Source: Arcticibacterium sp964021845
GTDB taxonomy: Bacteria > Bacteroidota > Bacteroidia > Cytophagales > Spirosomataceae
Assembly (NCBI RefSeq): GCF_964021845.1
Contig: NZ_CAXHZC010000005.1
Span: forward strand, 310,001-374,000
Direction of reading: 5' to 3'
DNA: 64,000 nucleotides
Below the pieces are notes generated by a model. That model was not told where the DNA came from and searched no databases. It was given only the letters and a program-made list of their open reading frames with translations. Every line of letters starts with the position of its first letter. The stretch's first letter is position 1. Below, one piece after another: positions 42,825 to 51,775 of this stretch. Made by a program: the position numbers and the translations under genes.

Positions 42825-45800
42825 ATGAATTACAAACTTTTACTCAGCTTTTTGATTCTACCGTTTTACCATTTGTATGGTCAAACACAGATTACGGGAA
42901 CGGTTAAAGGCGAAGGAGATGACTTTGGCTTACCCGGTGTAACGGTGCAGCTTCAGGGTACCCAAACTGGAACACAAACCGATGCGGAAGGAAAGTACAA
43001 GATTATGGCTAGTAAAGGTCAGAGCCTAGTTTTCTCTTTTATCGGCATGGAAAGAAAGGAGCTTTTGGTAGGAAATCAAAGCGTCATTGACGTATTGCTG
43101 ATGGAGCAGGCTAATCAATTAAATGAAGTAGTAGTTTTAACAGCATTGGGTTTAGAAAGAAAAAAAGATGATGACCTTAGTTCATCAACTTTAATAGATG
43201 CCGCAGCTATTAAGCGTTCTGGCGAGTCAGGAGTAATACAGGGTCTTTCTGGAAAAACATCAGGACTGACCATTGTAAGAAATTCAGGAGACCCGGGAGC
43301 AGGAGCTTACATTCAAATAAGGGGACAAAATACTATTTCAGGGAGTTCGTCTCCTTTAATTATTCTTGATGGTGTTCCTATTTCAAACAGTAGTTCTGGC
43401 GGTGGTGTAGATGGGGTAGTGGGTCAATCTAGATTAAATGATATAAACCCAGACGATATTGCCAATGTAACCGTATTAAAAGGTGCAGCAGCTGCGGCTG
43501 TTTGGGGTACTGGAGCTGCGAATGGAGTAATAGTAATTCAAACTAAAAGAGGGAACCCTAGAGGAAAGAAAGTGACAGTAGACTTTACCAATATGACAAG
43601 TTTTGATGTCATTAATAGAGAGTTTGAACGTCAAGATAAGTTCGGACAAGGTAATCCTCTGTTACATGAAACAGGTAGAGCAAGGGATGCTTACACGTAT
43701 ATATGGAACCCTACATCAAGACTTTCTTGGGGAGATAGAATAGCAGACCGTATTGGAGGAGATGATGATGTTAGGGTAGGGAATAAGCGTTTTGAAGCGG
43801 CAGACGGTAATGTATATTTTCCTATTCTTACCAAGAATTCAACAAATACCTATTTGGACTCAAATAGAGACCAAGTTTTTCAAACAGGTTTTACATGGAA
43901 TAAGTCTGTTAGCTTAAATTTTAATACAAACTCGGGGTCTACTTTTATGAGCTTTTCTAATTGGGACCAAAAAGGAATATTAAAAGCAAACTCTGATTAC
44001 ACTAGAACTACGGCTAGGTTAAATAACGAAACTAAACTGACCGATAAAATTAAGATAAGAGTGAATAGTAGTGTGACGCACTCTACATCTAACAGAATTC
44101 AGCAAGGGTCTAATTTGAATGGTTTTTATCTAGGTTACTTAAGAACACCAGCCGATTTTGACAACCGTGACTATATAGGAACTTATTATGACAACGATAA
44201 TGTGGCTACGCAAAATGCTCATCGTTCGTACATTGGGAATGATAGAAACTTAACTTATTTGGGAGAAGGAGCTCCATTTTATCCAAATCCAGGTTGGGTA
44301 GTTAATCAACAAGAGAACCCAAGTGAATTGCATCGTTTCCTTTTTAATCCGGAATTTAACTGGAACATTATGAAAGGAATAAGTTTCACAGCCAGATATG
44401 GTTTTGACTATTACAACCAAACGAGAGATTCATGGTTTCCTGTAAACTCTTCGGGAGACCTTTTTGAAGGTTCTTATGGTAGAAGCGAAACCACCGAAAG
44501 AAATACGTCTGTTAATGCTTTCCTGAATGGAACACACCTAATTAATTCAGATTTGAACTTCTCTTGGATTACTGGAGTACAATTTGAAGACGGTTTTTAT
44601 ACAAGTTTAGGAGGTAACTCCACCATCTTTACTAATCCTTTTGTGGGTGATTTAAGAACTTTCGGTAATGCAGAAGCTGCCAACGAAACACCAAGTTTAA
44701 CCAGGCTTCGTCAAAGGAAGTCAGGTGTTTATGCAGTACTGAATTCTGAATTTAAGAATCAATTTTATTTTGAATTAACAGGTCGATACGAATTGCCATC
44801 CACTTTAACAAAACCAGTATTTTATCCTAGTGCTTCGCTTGGTTGGGTATTTACTGAACAATTTAATAGCAATTTGGTAACTTTTGGTAAAGTGCGAGCT
44901 TCTTACGGTGAAGTGGGAATTGAACCTATTTCTTATGCCAATCAAACTTCTTATGCAGCTTTTGACAGAGGAAGCTCTTGGGGTGATGCCTTGTCGGCTG
45001 CAGTTTACGGGAACCCATTTGGGCGTAGTTCTAATTCAGGAAACCCTGGCTTAACACCAGAAAGAGTAAGAGAATACGAGGTAGGAACTGATGTTCGTTT
45101 TTTCAATGACAAAGTTTCGCTTGGAGTTACGTATTATGATAGAAAAACAGACAAAGCACTTTTAGCAGTTGATTTAGCTCCATCCACAGGATTTACCAGT
45201 GTGTGGGATAATGCCGCGGTAATTACCAATAAAGGTTTAGAAGTAGACATGGGTTTTAGAATTGCTAAGTTTAAAGACATTGAGTGGCGAATTGATGCTA
45301 ACTTCTCTACCAATAAAAACATGGTGGAATCGCTCAGCGGTGTAAAATCTGTTACGCTTAACGGTTTTACTGGCACATCGTCTCGTGTAGTGGAAGGCGA
45401 ACCTTTTGCAGCATTGTGGGGAGGTAAATGGGCAAGAGATGATAGAGGAAATATTGTTTTAAATGCTAATGGCTTTCCAGAAGTAGCCGAGGAAGAAGGT
45501 GTTATAGGTGACCCAAACCCTAAATGGAAAGGTGGTTTGGGCTCAAATATCAGCTGGAAAGGGTTGAGCTTGTCATTCCAATTTGAAACATTCCAAGGAA
45601 ACGACATTTGGGCTGGAACTGAAAGTATCTTAAAGTATTTTGGTGTGCATCCTGAAACGGCAAATGAGTTTTTTACAGAAACGGACATGAGAACAGTAGA
45701 TGGTAGAATAGTAGCTGCTGGAACTTTAGTAAGAGGGAATGTGACTGATTTTGGAGCAGGGAATGTACTTCTGGATTCGGAATGGTATACAGGTGTAGGT

Positions 45801-46082
45801 GGTGGTTTTGGTACGGTATCGGAGCCGTTTATTGTTGACGGTAGTTGGACTAAGCTAAGGGAAGTTACCCTAGCTTATGATTTACCTCAAAATTTAATTT
45901 CAAAGGCAAAATTGAGCAGAGCGTCATTATCCTTATCAGGAAGAAACCTATTTATATGGTCTCCGCTACAGTATGTTGACCCTGAGGTAAATTTAACGGG
46001 TAGCTCAAAAGGAAGAGGTTTAGAATACTTTACCAACCCAGGGACGGGTTCGTACATTATATCATTAAAATTAGGAATTTAA
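42825..46082 (+). CDS. SusC/RagA-family TonB-linked outer membrane protein
   Basis: The 1085-residue SusC-type transporter has a signal peptide (to about residue 19, HLYGQ), a carboxypeptidase-regulatory-like domain (about 22-95), the TonB-box-like LNEVVVLTALGLERKK, plug sequences YIQIRGQNTISGSSSPLIIL and KGAAAAAVWGTGAANGVIVI, and a barrel ending SYIISLKLGI. Its TonB-box differs from the VVVGYG of the first SusC, and it belongs to the LTALGLERKK subgroup common in orphan SusC/SusD pairs. It is followed by a SusD-like gene after three bases. No glycoside hydrolase or regulator is next to it, so the substrate is unknown and may be peptide- or glycan-derived. Confidence 0.93.
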   Translation: MNYKLLLSFLILPFYHLYGQTQITGTVKGEGDDFGLPGVTVQLQGTQTGTQTDAEGKYKIMASKGQSLVFSFIGMERKELLVGNQSVIDVLLMEQANQLNEVVVLTALGLERKKDDDLSSSTLIDAAAIKRSGESGVIQGLSGKTSGLTIVRNSGDPGAGAYIQIRGQNTISGSSSPLIILDGVPISNSSSGGGVDGVVGQSRLNDINPDDIANVTVLKGAAAAAVWGTGAANGVIVIQTKRGNPRGKKVTVDFTNMTSFDVINREFERQDKFGQGNPLLHETGRARDAYTYIWNPTSRLSWGDRIADRIGGDDDVRVGNKRFEAADGNVYFPILTKNSTNTYLDSNRDQVFQTGFTWNKSVSLNFNTNSGSTFMSFSNWDQKGILKANSDYTRTTARLNNETKLTDKIKIRVNSSVTHSTSNRIQQGSNLNGFYLGYLRTPADFDNRDYIGTYYDNDNVATQNAHRSYIGNDRNLTYLGEGAPFYPNPGWVVNQQENPSELHRFLFNPEFNWNIMKGISFTARYGFDYYNQTRDSWFPVNSSGDLFEGSYGRSETTERNTSVNAFLNGTHLINSDLNFSWITGVQFEDGFYTSLGGNSTIFTNPFVGDLRTFGNAEAANETPSLTRLRQRKSGVYAVLNSEFKNQFYFELTGRYELPSTLTKPVFYPSASLGWVFTEQFNSNLVTFGKVRASYGEVGIEPISYANQTSYAAFDRGSSWGDALSAAVYGNPFGRSSNSGNPGLTPERVREYEVGTDVRFFNDKVSLGVTYYDRKTDKALLAVDLAPSTGFTSVWDNAAVITNKGLEVDMGFRIAKFKDIEWRIDANFSTNKNMVESLSGVKSVTLNGFTGTSSRVVEGEPFAALWGGKWARDDRGNIVLNANGFPEVAEEEGVIGDPNPKWKGGLGSNISWKGLSLSFQFETFQGNDIWAGTESILKYFGVHPETANEFFTETDMRTVDGRIVAAGTLVRGNVTDFGAGNVLLDSEWYTGVGGGFGTVSEPFIVDGSWTKLREVTLAYDLPQNLISKAKLSRASLSLSGRNLFIWSPLQYVDPEVNLTGSSKGRGLEYFTNPGTGSYIISLKLGI

Positions 46083-46085
46083 GAG

Positions 46086-47399
46086 ATGAAGAGATTAGTA
46101 ATTATAGCACTTAGTTTATTTGTTTTTTCCTGTGAAAAGTATTCAGAAGGTTTAAATGTAGACCCAAATAACTTTACAGATGCTCCTGGAGAGTCTATCA
46201 TAGGGCAAGCTAACCTTACCTGGGTACTCATAACGGAGGGAGAAGCTTCTAGAATGGCAGGTATCTTTTCTGACCAATACACTGGCTTTAGTAATCAGTT
46301 TATAAATTATAACGTTTACGATGTCAAATCATCTGACTTTGACGGAATCTGGAATAATAACTATGCTGGGGGAATAGCTCAAACCAGAATTGTTCAGGAA
46401 AAAGCGATTGCCGCAGGTAATAATCGTTTGTTAGGTGTAGCTCAAATAGTGGAAGCTGTGATGGGTGCTGATTTGGCGGCATTGTTTGGCGATGTACCTT
46501 TTTCTCAAAGTGCCTTGCCAGTAGATTTTCCAGACCCTGCTTTTGATGATCAGTTAGCTGTTTTTGAAGCTGCTCAAAATTTACTGTCTTTAGGAATTGA
46601 GAATGTAGGCAATGCCAAAGTGAGCGATTTATATGGGAGCCCTATTTTTGTAGAGAATAATGCCACGTGGGCAGAAGTGGCTCACACATTAAAAGCAAGA
46701 TATTATTTGATTACAAAAAACTATGCAGCCGCACGTGATGAAGCCAAACTTGGAATTTCTGGTAATCAAAGAAGTTTATTGTCGTTTCATTCAGATATTT
46801 CTGGGCAAGAGAATCTTTATTATCAATTTGGTATAGAGCAGCGTGGCGGGTATTTGACAGCCACAAGGTCTCATCTAAGAAAACTAATAAACCTTTCAGA
46901 TATTTCGGTTGACCGCCTTCTGTATACACCAGGAGAAGAAGCAAGAACTGCTCATTATTTCTCAGGAAACGAGTTAAATTATAATGAGGGTGGATATTTT
47001 GCAAAAGACGCTTCTTATCCAATAGTAGATTGGTATGAAAATCAATTGATTTTGGCTGAAGCTGAATACAGATTAGGAAACGAAGAAGGAGCTAAAGCTG
47101 CATTTAATGCTGTTAGGCGTGAATTAGCTGTAAAATATAATGCAGATTTCCCAGAGATTTCTATCGGCGGAAATACTTTGTTGAGGGTTATTTTAGAAGA
47201 AAAGTATATTACCATGGTGGGTTCTCCGCAGGTTTATAGTGACCTCAGAAGAACCAACAATCTGGTGGGAGTACCCGTAAAGAGTAGTACAGCTCCTAAC
47301 ATACCTCAGCGTTTTTTATATCCAGAGGTTGAAATCAATACCAATAAAAGTTTTCCAGGGGTTATTGGGCTTTATATTCCCACTAAAGTTAACGAGTAA
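46086..47399 (+). CDS. SusD/RagB-like outer membrane lipoprotein
   Basis: The 437-residue lipoprotein (Cys16 in LFVFSCEKYS, followed by GLNVDPNNFTDAP) is of the shorter SusD-like group (SusD-like_2 type). The C-terminal part has QLILAEAEYRLGNEEGAKAA and EEKYITMVGSPQVYSDLRR, as in this group. It is three bases downstream of its SusC partner and should cap it at the cell surface. It is unlike the 566-residue SusD of the first locus in length and sequence. Confidence 0.9.
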   Translation: MKRLVIIALSLFVFSCEKYSEGLNVDPNNFTDAPGESIIGQANLTWVLITEGEASRMAGIFSDQYTGFSNQFINYNVYDVKSSDFDGIWNNNYAGGIAQTRIVQEKAIAAGNNRLLGVAQIVEAVMGADLAALFGDVPFSQSALPVDFPDPAFDDQLAVFEAAQNLLSLGIENVGNAKVSDLYGSPIFVENNATWAEVAHTLKARYYLITKNYAAARDEAKLGISGNQRSLLSFHSDISGQENLYYQFGIEQRGGYLTATRSHLRKLINLSDISVDRLLYTPGEEARTAHYFSGNELNYNEGGYFAKDASYPIVDWYENQLILAEAEYRLGNEEGAKAAFNAVRRELAVKYNADFPEISIGGNTLLRVILEEKYITMVGSPQVYSDLRRTNNLVGVPVKSSTAPNIPQRFLYPEVEINTNKSFPGVIGLYIPTKVNE

Positions 47400-47423
47400 A
47401 TTGGCTTATTAGCGGTTAAAGAA

Positions 47424-47452
47424 ATACAGAGCTTTTAATTACAGCTCTGTAT
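47424..47452 (+). terminator. Inverted repeat after the second SusD, possible terminator
   Basis: ATACAGAGC (47424-47432) pairs perfectly with GCTCTGTAT (47444-47452) around an eleven-base loop. No proper T-run follows, and the next promoter box begins four bases later, so it may instead be a binding site. Confidence 0.4.
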
Positions 47453-47455
47453 ACC

Positions 47456-47463
47456 TACTTTTG
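47456..47463 (+). promoter_or_regulatory. Predicted promoter for the ABC-F gene
   Basis: TACTTTTG matches the TAnnTTTG -7 box exactly. The start would be near 47468, leaving a leader of about 25 bases before the ATG at 47493. The -33 region overlaps the inverted repeat just upstream. Confidence 0.6.
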
Positions 47464-47492
47464 CACCCTCATTTCAAAAAATATACTAGCGA

Positions 47493-49397
47493 ATGTTAAC
47501 CATTCACAATCTCTCTTTTTATTTCGGAGGACGTGCCATCTTTGAAGAAGCAAGTTTACAAGTTAAACCTAAGGATAAAATAGGTTTGATTGGGCTCAAC
47601 GGAAAAGGTAAGTCTACATTATTAAAACTCATAGTGGGGGAGTACCAGCCTGACGGCGGCAGTATTTCAAAAGCTGGGGATGTTACTTTTGGTTTTTTGA
47701 ATCAAGATTTATTGTCCTACGAATCTGAAGAGTCTATCTTACTGGTAGCTATGCAGGGTTTTGAAAGAGAGTTAGAGCTCCAAAGCAAGATTGACCAAGT
47801 ACTTCATGAAATGGAGGTCAATTATTCTGACCAGCTAGTAGAGAAATTGGGCGACTTACAGGAAGAGTTTGATATTCTTGGTGGATATACCATTCATGCC
47901 AGAGCAGAAGCTATTTTAGAGGGCTTAGGTTTTAAAACAGCCGATTTAAATAAACCACTTAAGGAGTTTTCTGGAGGGTGGAGAATGCGTGTAATGTTAG
48001 CAAAGCTTTTATTACAAAAGCCTTCGGTACTTCTTTTAGATGAGCCTACCAACCACCTAGATTTACCTACTATTGAGTGGATTGAAAAGTATATATTAAA
48101 TTATGAAAATGCGGTAATAGTGGTTTCGCATGATAGAGCATTTTTAGATAATGTCACCACCACTACAGTAGAGGTATCAAATGCTAAACTAGTTCATTAT
48201 CCGGGTAATTATTCTTTCTTTTTAGAAGAGAAAGAGCTGAGAAATGAAATTCAGAAAGGTGCTTATGAAAACCAACAAGCTGAAATAAGACAAACAGAGC
48301 GTTTTATTGAGCGTTTTAAAGCAAAAGCCACCAAATCTAGACAAGTACAGTCTAGAGTGAAAGCTCTGGCAAGAATGGACGTGATAGACGAAGTGCTTAG
48401 CGATGACGCTAAAGTGCATTTTAGGTTCAAATTTGGTACACAGCCAGGAAGGCACGTCATGCGTTTAGACGATATTTCTAAAGCTTATGGCGATAAGGTT
48501 ATTCTCAAAAATACTACAGCACATATAGAAAGAGGCGATAAGATTGCCTTGATAGGTGCCAATGGAAAAGGTAAGTCTACGCTTCTAAGAATTATAGCAG
48601 GTACAGAGAATCATGAAGGCAAGAGAATTCTTGGTCATAACGTTAATTTCTCTTTTTATGCACAGCATCAATTAGAGTCGCTTCATATTAACGAAAGCAT
48701 GTTAGAGGAGCTTAAATACGCTGACCCATCAAAATCAGAAACGGAGTTAAGGTCGGTTTTAGGTTGTTTCTTGTTTACTGGAGAAGATGTTTTTAAGAAA
48801 ATCAAAGTGCTTTCTGGTGGTGAGAAATCTAGGGTAGCTTTGGCAAAAGTATTAATATCTGAAGCCAACTTCCTTTTATTAGATGAGCCTACCAACCACC
48901 TTGACATGCAGTCGGTAAACATTTTGGTGCAGGCCTTAGGTCAATACGAAGGTACTTATGTGGTAGTTTCTCACGATAGGCACTTTGTTTCTCAAGTGGC
49001 CAATAAGATTTGGTACATTGACGAGAATGAAATAAAGGTATACCCAGGAACCTTAGCCGAGTATAATAGATGGATAGCAGAGAGAGAAGCTAATGGCATA
49101 GTTTCGGAGCCAACAGCTACAGAGATAAAATCTGAATTATCAAAGAAAAAGAGCTCTCACAGAGATAAGTCCAAAGACGATATAAAGAAAATAGAAAAAG
49201 AAGTGGAGGCTCTGGAAGAAAAAATTGAGAGCCTAGAAGAGCAAAAAAAGAAAATAGAGGCAAACCTTGCCACTGAAGAAGTCTTTAGTAATCCAGATAA
49301 ATTGGCCCAAGAAAATAAGAAATATGATAAGGTAAAGTTTAACCTTAAACAGACCAATGAAAATTGGGAAGCAAAGATGCTAGAGTTGGAGGATTAA
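47493..49397 (+). CDS. ABC-F family ATPase (Uup/EttA-like)
   Basis: The 634-residue cytoplasmic protein has two ATPase domains and no membrane segment. Both are intact: Walker A GLNGKGKSTLLKL and GANGKGKSTLLRI, signatures FSGGWRMRVMLAK and LSGGEKSRVALAK, and Walker B LLLDEPTNHLD in each half. The linker between them (about 240-320) is charged and helical, and the C-terminus (about 540-634) is a coiled coil rich in Lys and Glu. ABC-F proteins act on the ribosome in translation regulation or antibiotic protection, or like Uup in DNA-related roles. The subtype was not determined. Confidence 0.93.
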   Translation: MLTIHNLSFYFGGRAIFEEASLQVKPKDKIGLIGLNGKGKSTLLKLIVGEYQPDGGSISKAGDVTFGFLNQDLLSYESEESILLVAMQGFERELELQSKIDQVLHEMEVNYSDQLVEKLGDLQEEFDILGGYTIHARAEAILEGLGFKTADLNKPLKEFSGGWRMRVMLAKLLLQKPSVLLLDEPTNHLDLPTIEWIEKYILNYENAVIVVSHDRAFLDNVTTTTVEVSNAKLVHYPGNYSFFLEEKELRNEIQKGAYENQQAEIRQTERFIERFKAKATKSRQVQSRVKALARMDVIDEVLSDDAKVHFRFKFGTQPGRHVMRLDDISKAYGDKVILKNTTAHIERGDKIALIGANGKGKSTLLRIIAGTENHEGKRILGHNVNFSFYAQHQLESLHINESMLEELKYADPSKSETELRSVLGCFLFTGEDVFKKIKVLSGGEKSRVALAKVLISEANFLLLDEPTNHLDMQSVNILVQALGQYEGTYVVVSHDRHFVSQVANKIWYIDENEIKVYPGTLAEYNRWIAEREANGIVSEPTATEIKSELSKKKSSHRDKSKDDIKKIEKEVEALEEKIESLEEQKKKIEANLATEEVFSNPDKLAQENKKYDKVKFNLKQTNENWEAKMLELED

Positions 49398-50482
49398 TTA
49401 ACCACCAACTTCTTAGTAATTTTCTCTCCTTTTGAACTTGTAAATTGTAGGAAGTACAACCCTTCTTCTAAGTCAGAAGAAGTGTGAAAGCTTTGTCCTA
49501 AGATATTTTTAATAGCTTTTAGCTCTAATGATTCACTCTTTTGAATATTCAAAGTCTCACCAGCGGCTAATGGATTAGGGTATATGCTTACATAACTCCC
49601 ATTCACATCATAAAGTACCTGAATGATTTTGGAAAAGTCTGCTGTACCGTCAAAATCTGTTTGCTTTAAGCGATAGTAATTTGACCCTTCAAATGGTCTG
49701 GTGTCAACAAAGTCATAGTTGTTAAGGACTTCGGAGTTTCCTGCACCATCAATACGAGCAATAGTTTCAAAATTCACAGCATTTCTGCTTTTTTGAACTT
49801 CGAAGCCTTGGTTATTACTCTCTGTGGAGGTTTGCCAGTTTAGGTTGATTGCGTCAATTTTTAGCTTACCAGTGAAAGAAGTGTAATTAACAGCGAAAGA
49901 ACCTGTTGAAAGGTTTGAATTTGAAGCAAAATCAGTTCCATTGACGTTAGAATCAGTTCCGCCTGATCTATAGACGACACTGTTGTTACTACCAGAAGGG
50001 GCTGCCGAGCCACCCTCAAACGCATTGGCCGTACCATAGCCAACAAAATCAATTAGTCCAGCGGATGGGCCCAAAGTTGGGTCACTTGTACCATCTAAAG
50101 AGGTTGTATTACTCATTAAAGCCAATTTCCCTGAAGAAGCAGCTATACCACCTGAGCTAAAAGACGTCGATGTTAAATCTGGTGTAGGCGTGGCAAAACC
50201 AGAAGTTCCTGTGGTGGGAATAGTTATAAAATAATAGTCTCCAGCGGCAATAGAAACATTAGGTAAGACCTGCTCAGCCCAAGATGTACCTGAGGACGAG
50301 GCGTACTGTAAGCTATGATTGTTTAGAGAGGCAGGAGCCCCACCAGAATTATACAAAACTACGAAGTCGTTATTGTAGGTAGCACCACTATTTCCGCCTC
50401 CACCATACAATTCAAAAATGAGGATTTGAGCATTTAAGTTGAATGCACAAAAAAGAAAAAACAGTATAAAGCACTTTTTCAT
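49394..50482 (-). CDS. Secreted protein with lamin-tail-like domain and type IX sorting domain
   Basis: The 362-residue exported protein has a signal peptide (to NLNAQ, residue 19), a lamin-tail-like domain (about 20-190) with the strand ILIFELYGGGG, and a C-terminal type A sorting domain (about 285-362: VSIYPNPLAAGETLNI, GLYFLQFTSSKGEKITKKLV) that directs export through the type IX system. A fibronectin-like linker (WQTSTESNNQGFEVQKS, DTRPFEGSNYYRLKQTDFDG) lies between. The stop overlaps that of the ABC-F gene on the other strand. The start is 24 bases from the divergent DUF5103 gene. The extracellular role is unknown. Confidence 0.88.
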   Translation of the reverse strand: MKKCFILFFLFCAFNLNAQILIFELYGGGGNSGATYNNDFVVLYNSGGAPASLNNHSLQYASSSGTSWAEQVLPNVSIAAGDYYFITIPTTGTSGFATPTPDLTSTSFSSGGIAASSGKLALMSNTTSLDGTSDPTLGPSAGLIDFVGYGTANAFEGGSAAPSGSNNSVVYRSGGTDSNVNGTDFASNSNLSTGSFAVNYTSFTGKLKIDAINLNWQTSTESNNQGFEVQKSRNAVNFETIARIDGAGNSEVLNNYDFVDTRPFEGSNYYRLKQTDFDGTADFSKIIQVLYDVNGSYVSIYPNPLAAGETLNIQKSESLELKAIKNILGQSFHTSSDLEEGLYFLQFTSSKGEKITKKLVVN

Positions 50483-50506
50483 AAATAAAGGGGTTTTACT
50501 AGCACT

Positions 50507-51772
50507 ATGAACAAAATACTCAGTGTACTAATACTTAAAATTATTAGTTTTCAAGCATTCAGCCAAACTTACGAGCGTACAGACAATAAAGTTTACGATG
50601 CAGACATAAAAACTGTTCAGTTTTATGCCTTTGGGAATGGAGCCCAAATGCCCGGTTTAAGCTCAAGAGTTTTAAGTTTGAATAATAACGACAGAATGGT
50701 CTTAGAGTTTGATGATTTAAGTGGCTCTTACAGGCAATTTCACGTCAAAATTCAACATTGTAATTTAGATTGGACGGAATCAAGGCTGAGTGAATTGGAG
50801 TATTTGACCGAGTTTAACGATTTTATAATAAACGATTATCAGATTTCGCAAAACACCAAGATTCCATACTTTCATTATGGTTTTATTTTACCAGAACTTA
50901 AGATATCGGGAAATTACACGCTGTTATTGTATGAAGATTACCTCTCTGATGCTCCTTTAGCTAGTTTACAGTTTTCTGTGGTTAATCCTTTAGTTGGGAT
51001 TTCTGGAAACATTCAAACTGCTCAAGACCCCGCTTTATGGCAATCGCATGAGCAGATTAACTTTGAGTTAAATTATGGAAACTATCAAGTGAGTAATCCA
51101 AGAAACGACTTTCAAATTTTCATAAGACAGAATTATAGAGGAGAAACTACCAGAACAAATTTCAAAGCAACTTCGGTTAATGCAGGCACACGAACTTTAG
51201 CGTATCGTTTTTTCAATAATGAAAACACTTTCCCCGCAGGAAATGAATTTCGATATGTGGACTTGCGAAGCAACTTTAATAAAGGCGGTAACATTGCCGA
51301 GATTCAGCAAGGCTATGAAGATAATATTTGGCTAGTTCCACAAAAAACTAGGTCAGAAAAAACTTACTTGGAGGCTGTTGACCTAAATGGAAGATTTGTT
51401 ATTCAAACGCTTGATGGCGATGAGCCCTCAATTAATGCAGATTATATGCATGTTCATGCGGCTTTTCTGACAGATAAAATTAATAATAGCGATAAGATTT
51501 GCCTTTTAGGCGGCTTTAATCAATTTGACTGTGACAACGGAGGTGAGCTGTTTTTTAATCCTGAAATTGATGCTTATGAAACAACATTTTTGCTTAAACA
51601 AGGCATGTATGACTTTCAGTTTGCATTAGTGGATGCATCAGGTAAAAGTAATTTCGCGGTATTTGAAGGTGACTTTTCTAGTACTAGAAATAGTTACGAA
51701 ATATTCGTTTACCATAAACCCCCAGGAGCCAAATCTGAATTACTGGTGGGTTATACAGTCATAGAAGAATAA
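50507..51772 (+). CDS. DUF5103 type IX secretion system plug protein
   Basis: The 421-residue exported protein (signal ends about AFSQ, residue 19) matches DUF5103, now known as the plug subunit of the SprA translocon. Identifying stretches are KTVQFYAFGNGAQMPG, YRQFHVKIQHCNLDWTES and FNQFDCDNGGELFFNPEIDA. It would close the periplasmic side of the SprA pore when no substrate is bound. The SprA gene lies at the end of this window, and a type IX cargo gene is the divergent neighbour. Confidence 0.88.
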   Translation: MNKILSVLILKIISFQAFSQTYERTDNKVYDADIKTVQFYAFGNGAQMPGLSSRVLSLNNNDRMVLEFDDLSGSYRQFHVKIQHCNLDWTESRLSELEYLTEFNDFIINDYQISQNTKIPYFHYGFILPELKISGNYTLLLYEDYLSDAPLASLQFSVVNPLVGISGNIQTAQDPALWQSHEQINFELNYGNYQVSNPRNDFQIFIRQNYRGETTRTNFKATSVNAGTRTLAYRFFNNENTFPAGNEFRYVDLRSNFNKGGNIAEIQQGYEDNIWLVPQKTRSEKTYLEAVDLNGRFVIQTLDGDEPSINADYMHVHAAFLTDKINNSDKICLLGGFNQFDCDNGGELFFNPEIDAYETTFLLKQGMYDFQFALVDASGKSNFAVFEGDFSSTRNSYEIFVYHKPPGAKSELLVGYTVIEE

Positions 51773-51775
51773 TGG

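Noticed and set aside
45134..45688. A 184-codon open frame antisense to the second SusC gene
   Set aside because: It lies wholly inside a well-supported SusC gene, has no signal or motif, and reflects the codon use of the real gene read backwards.
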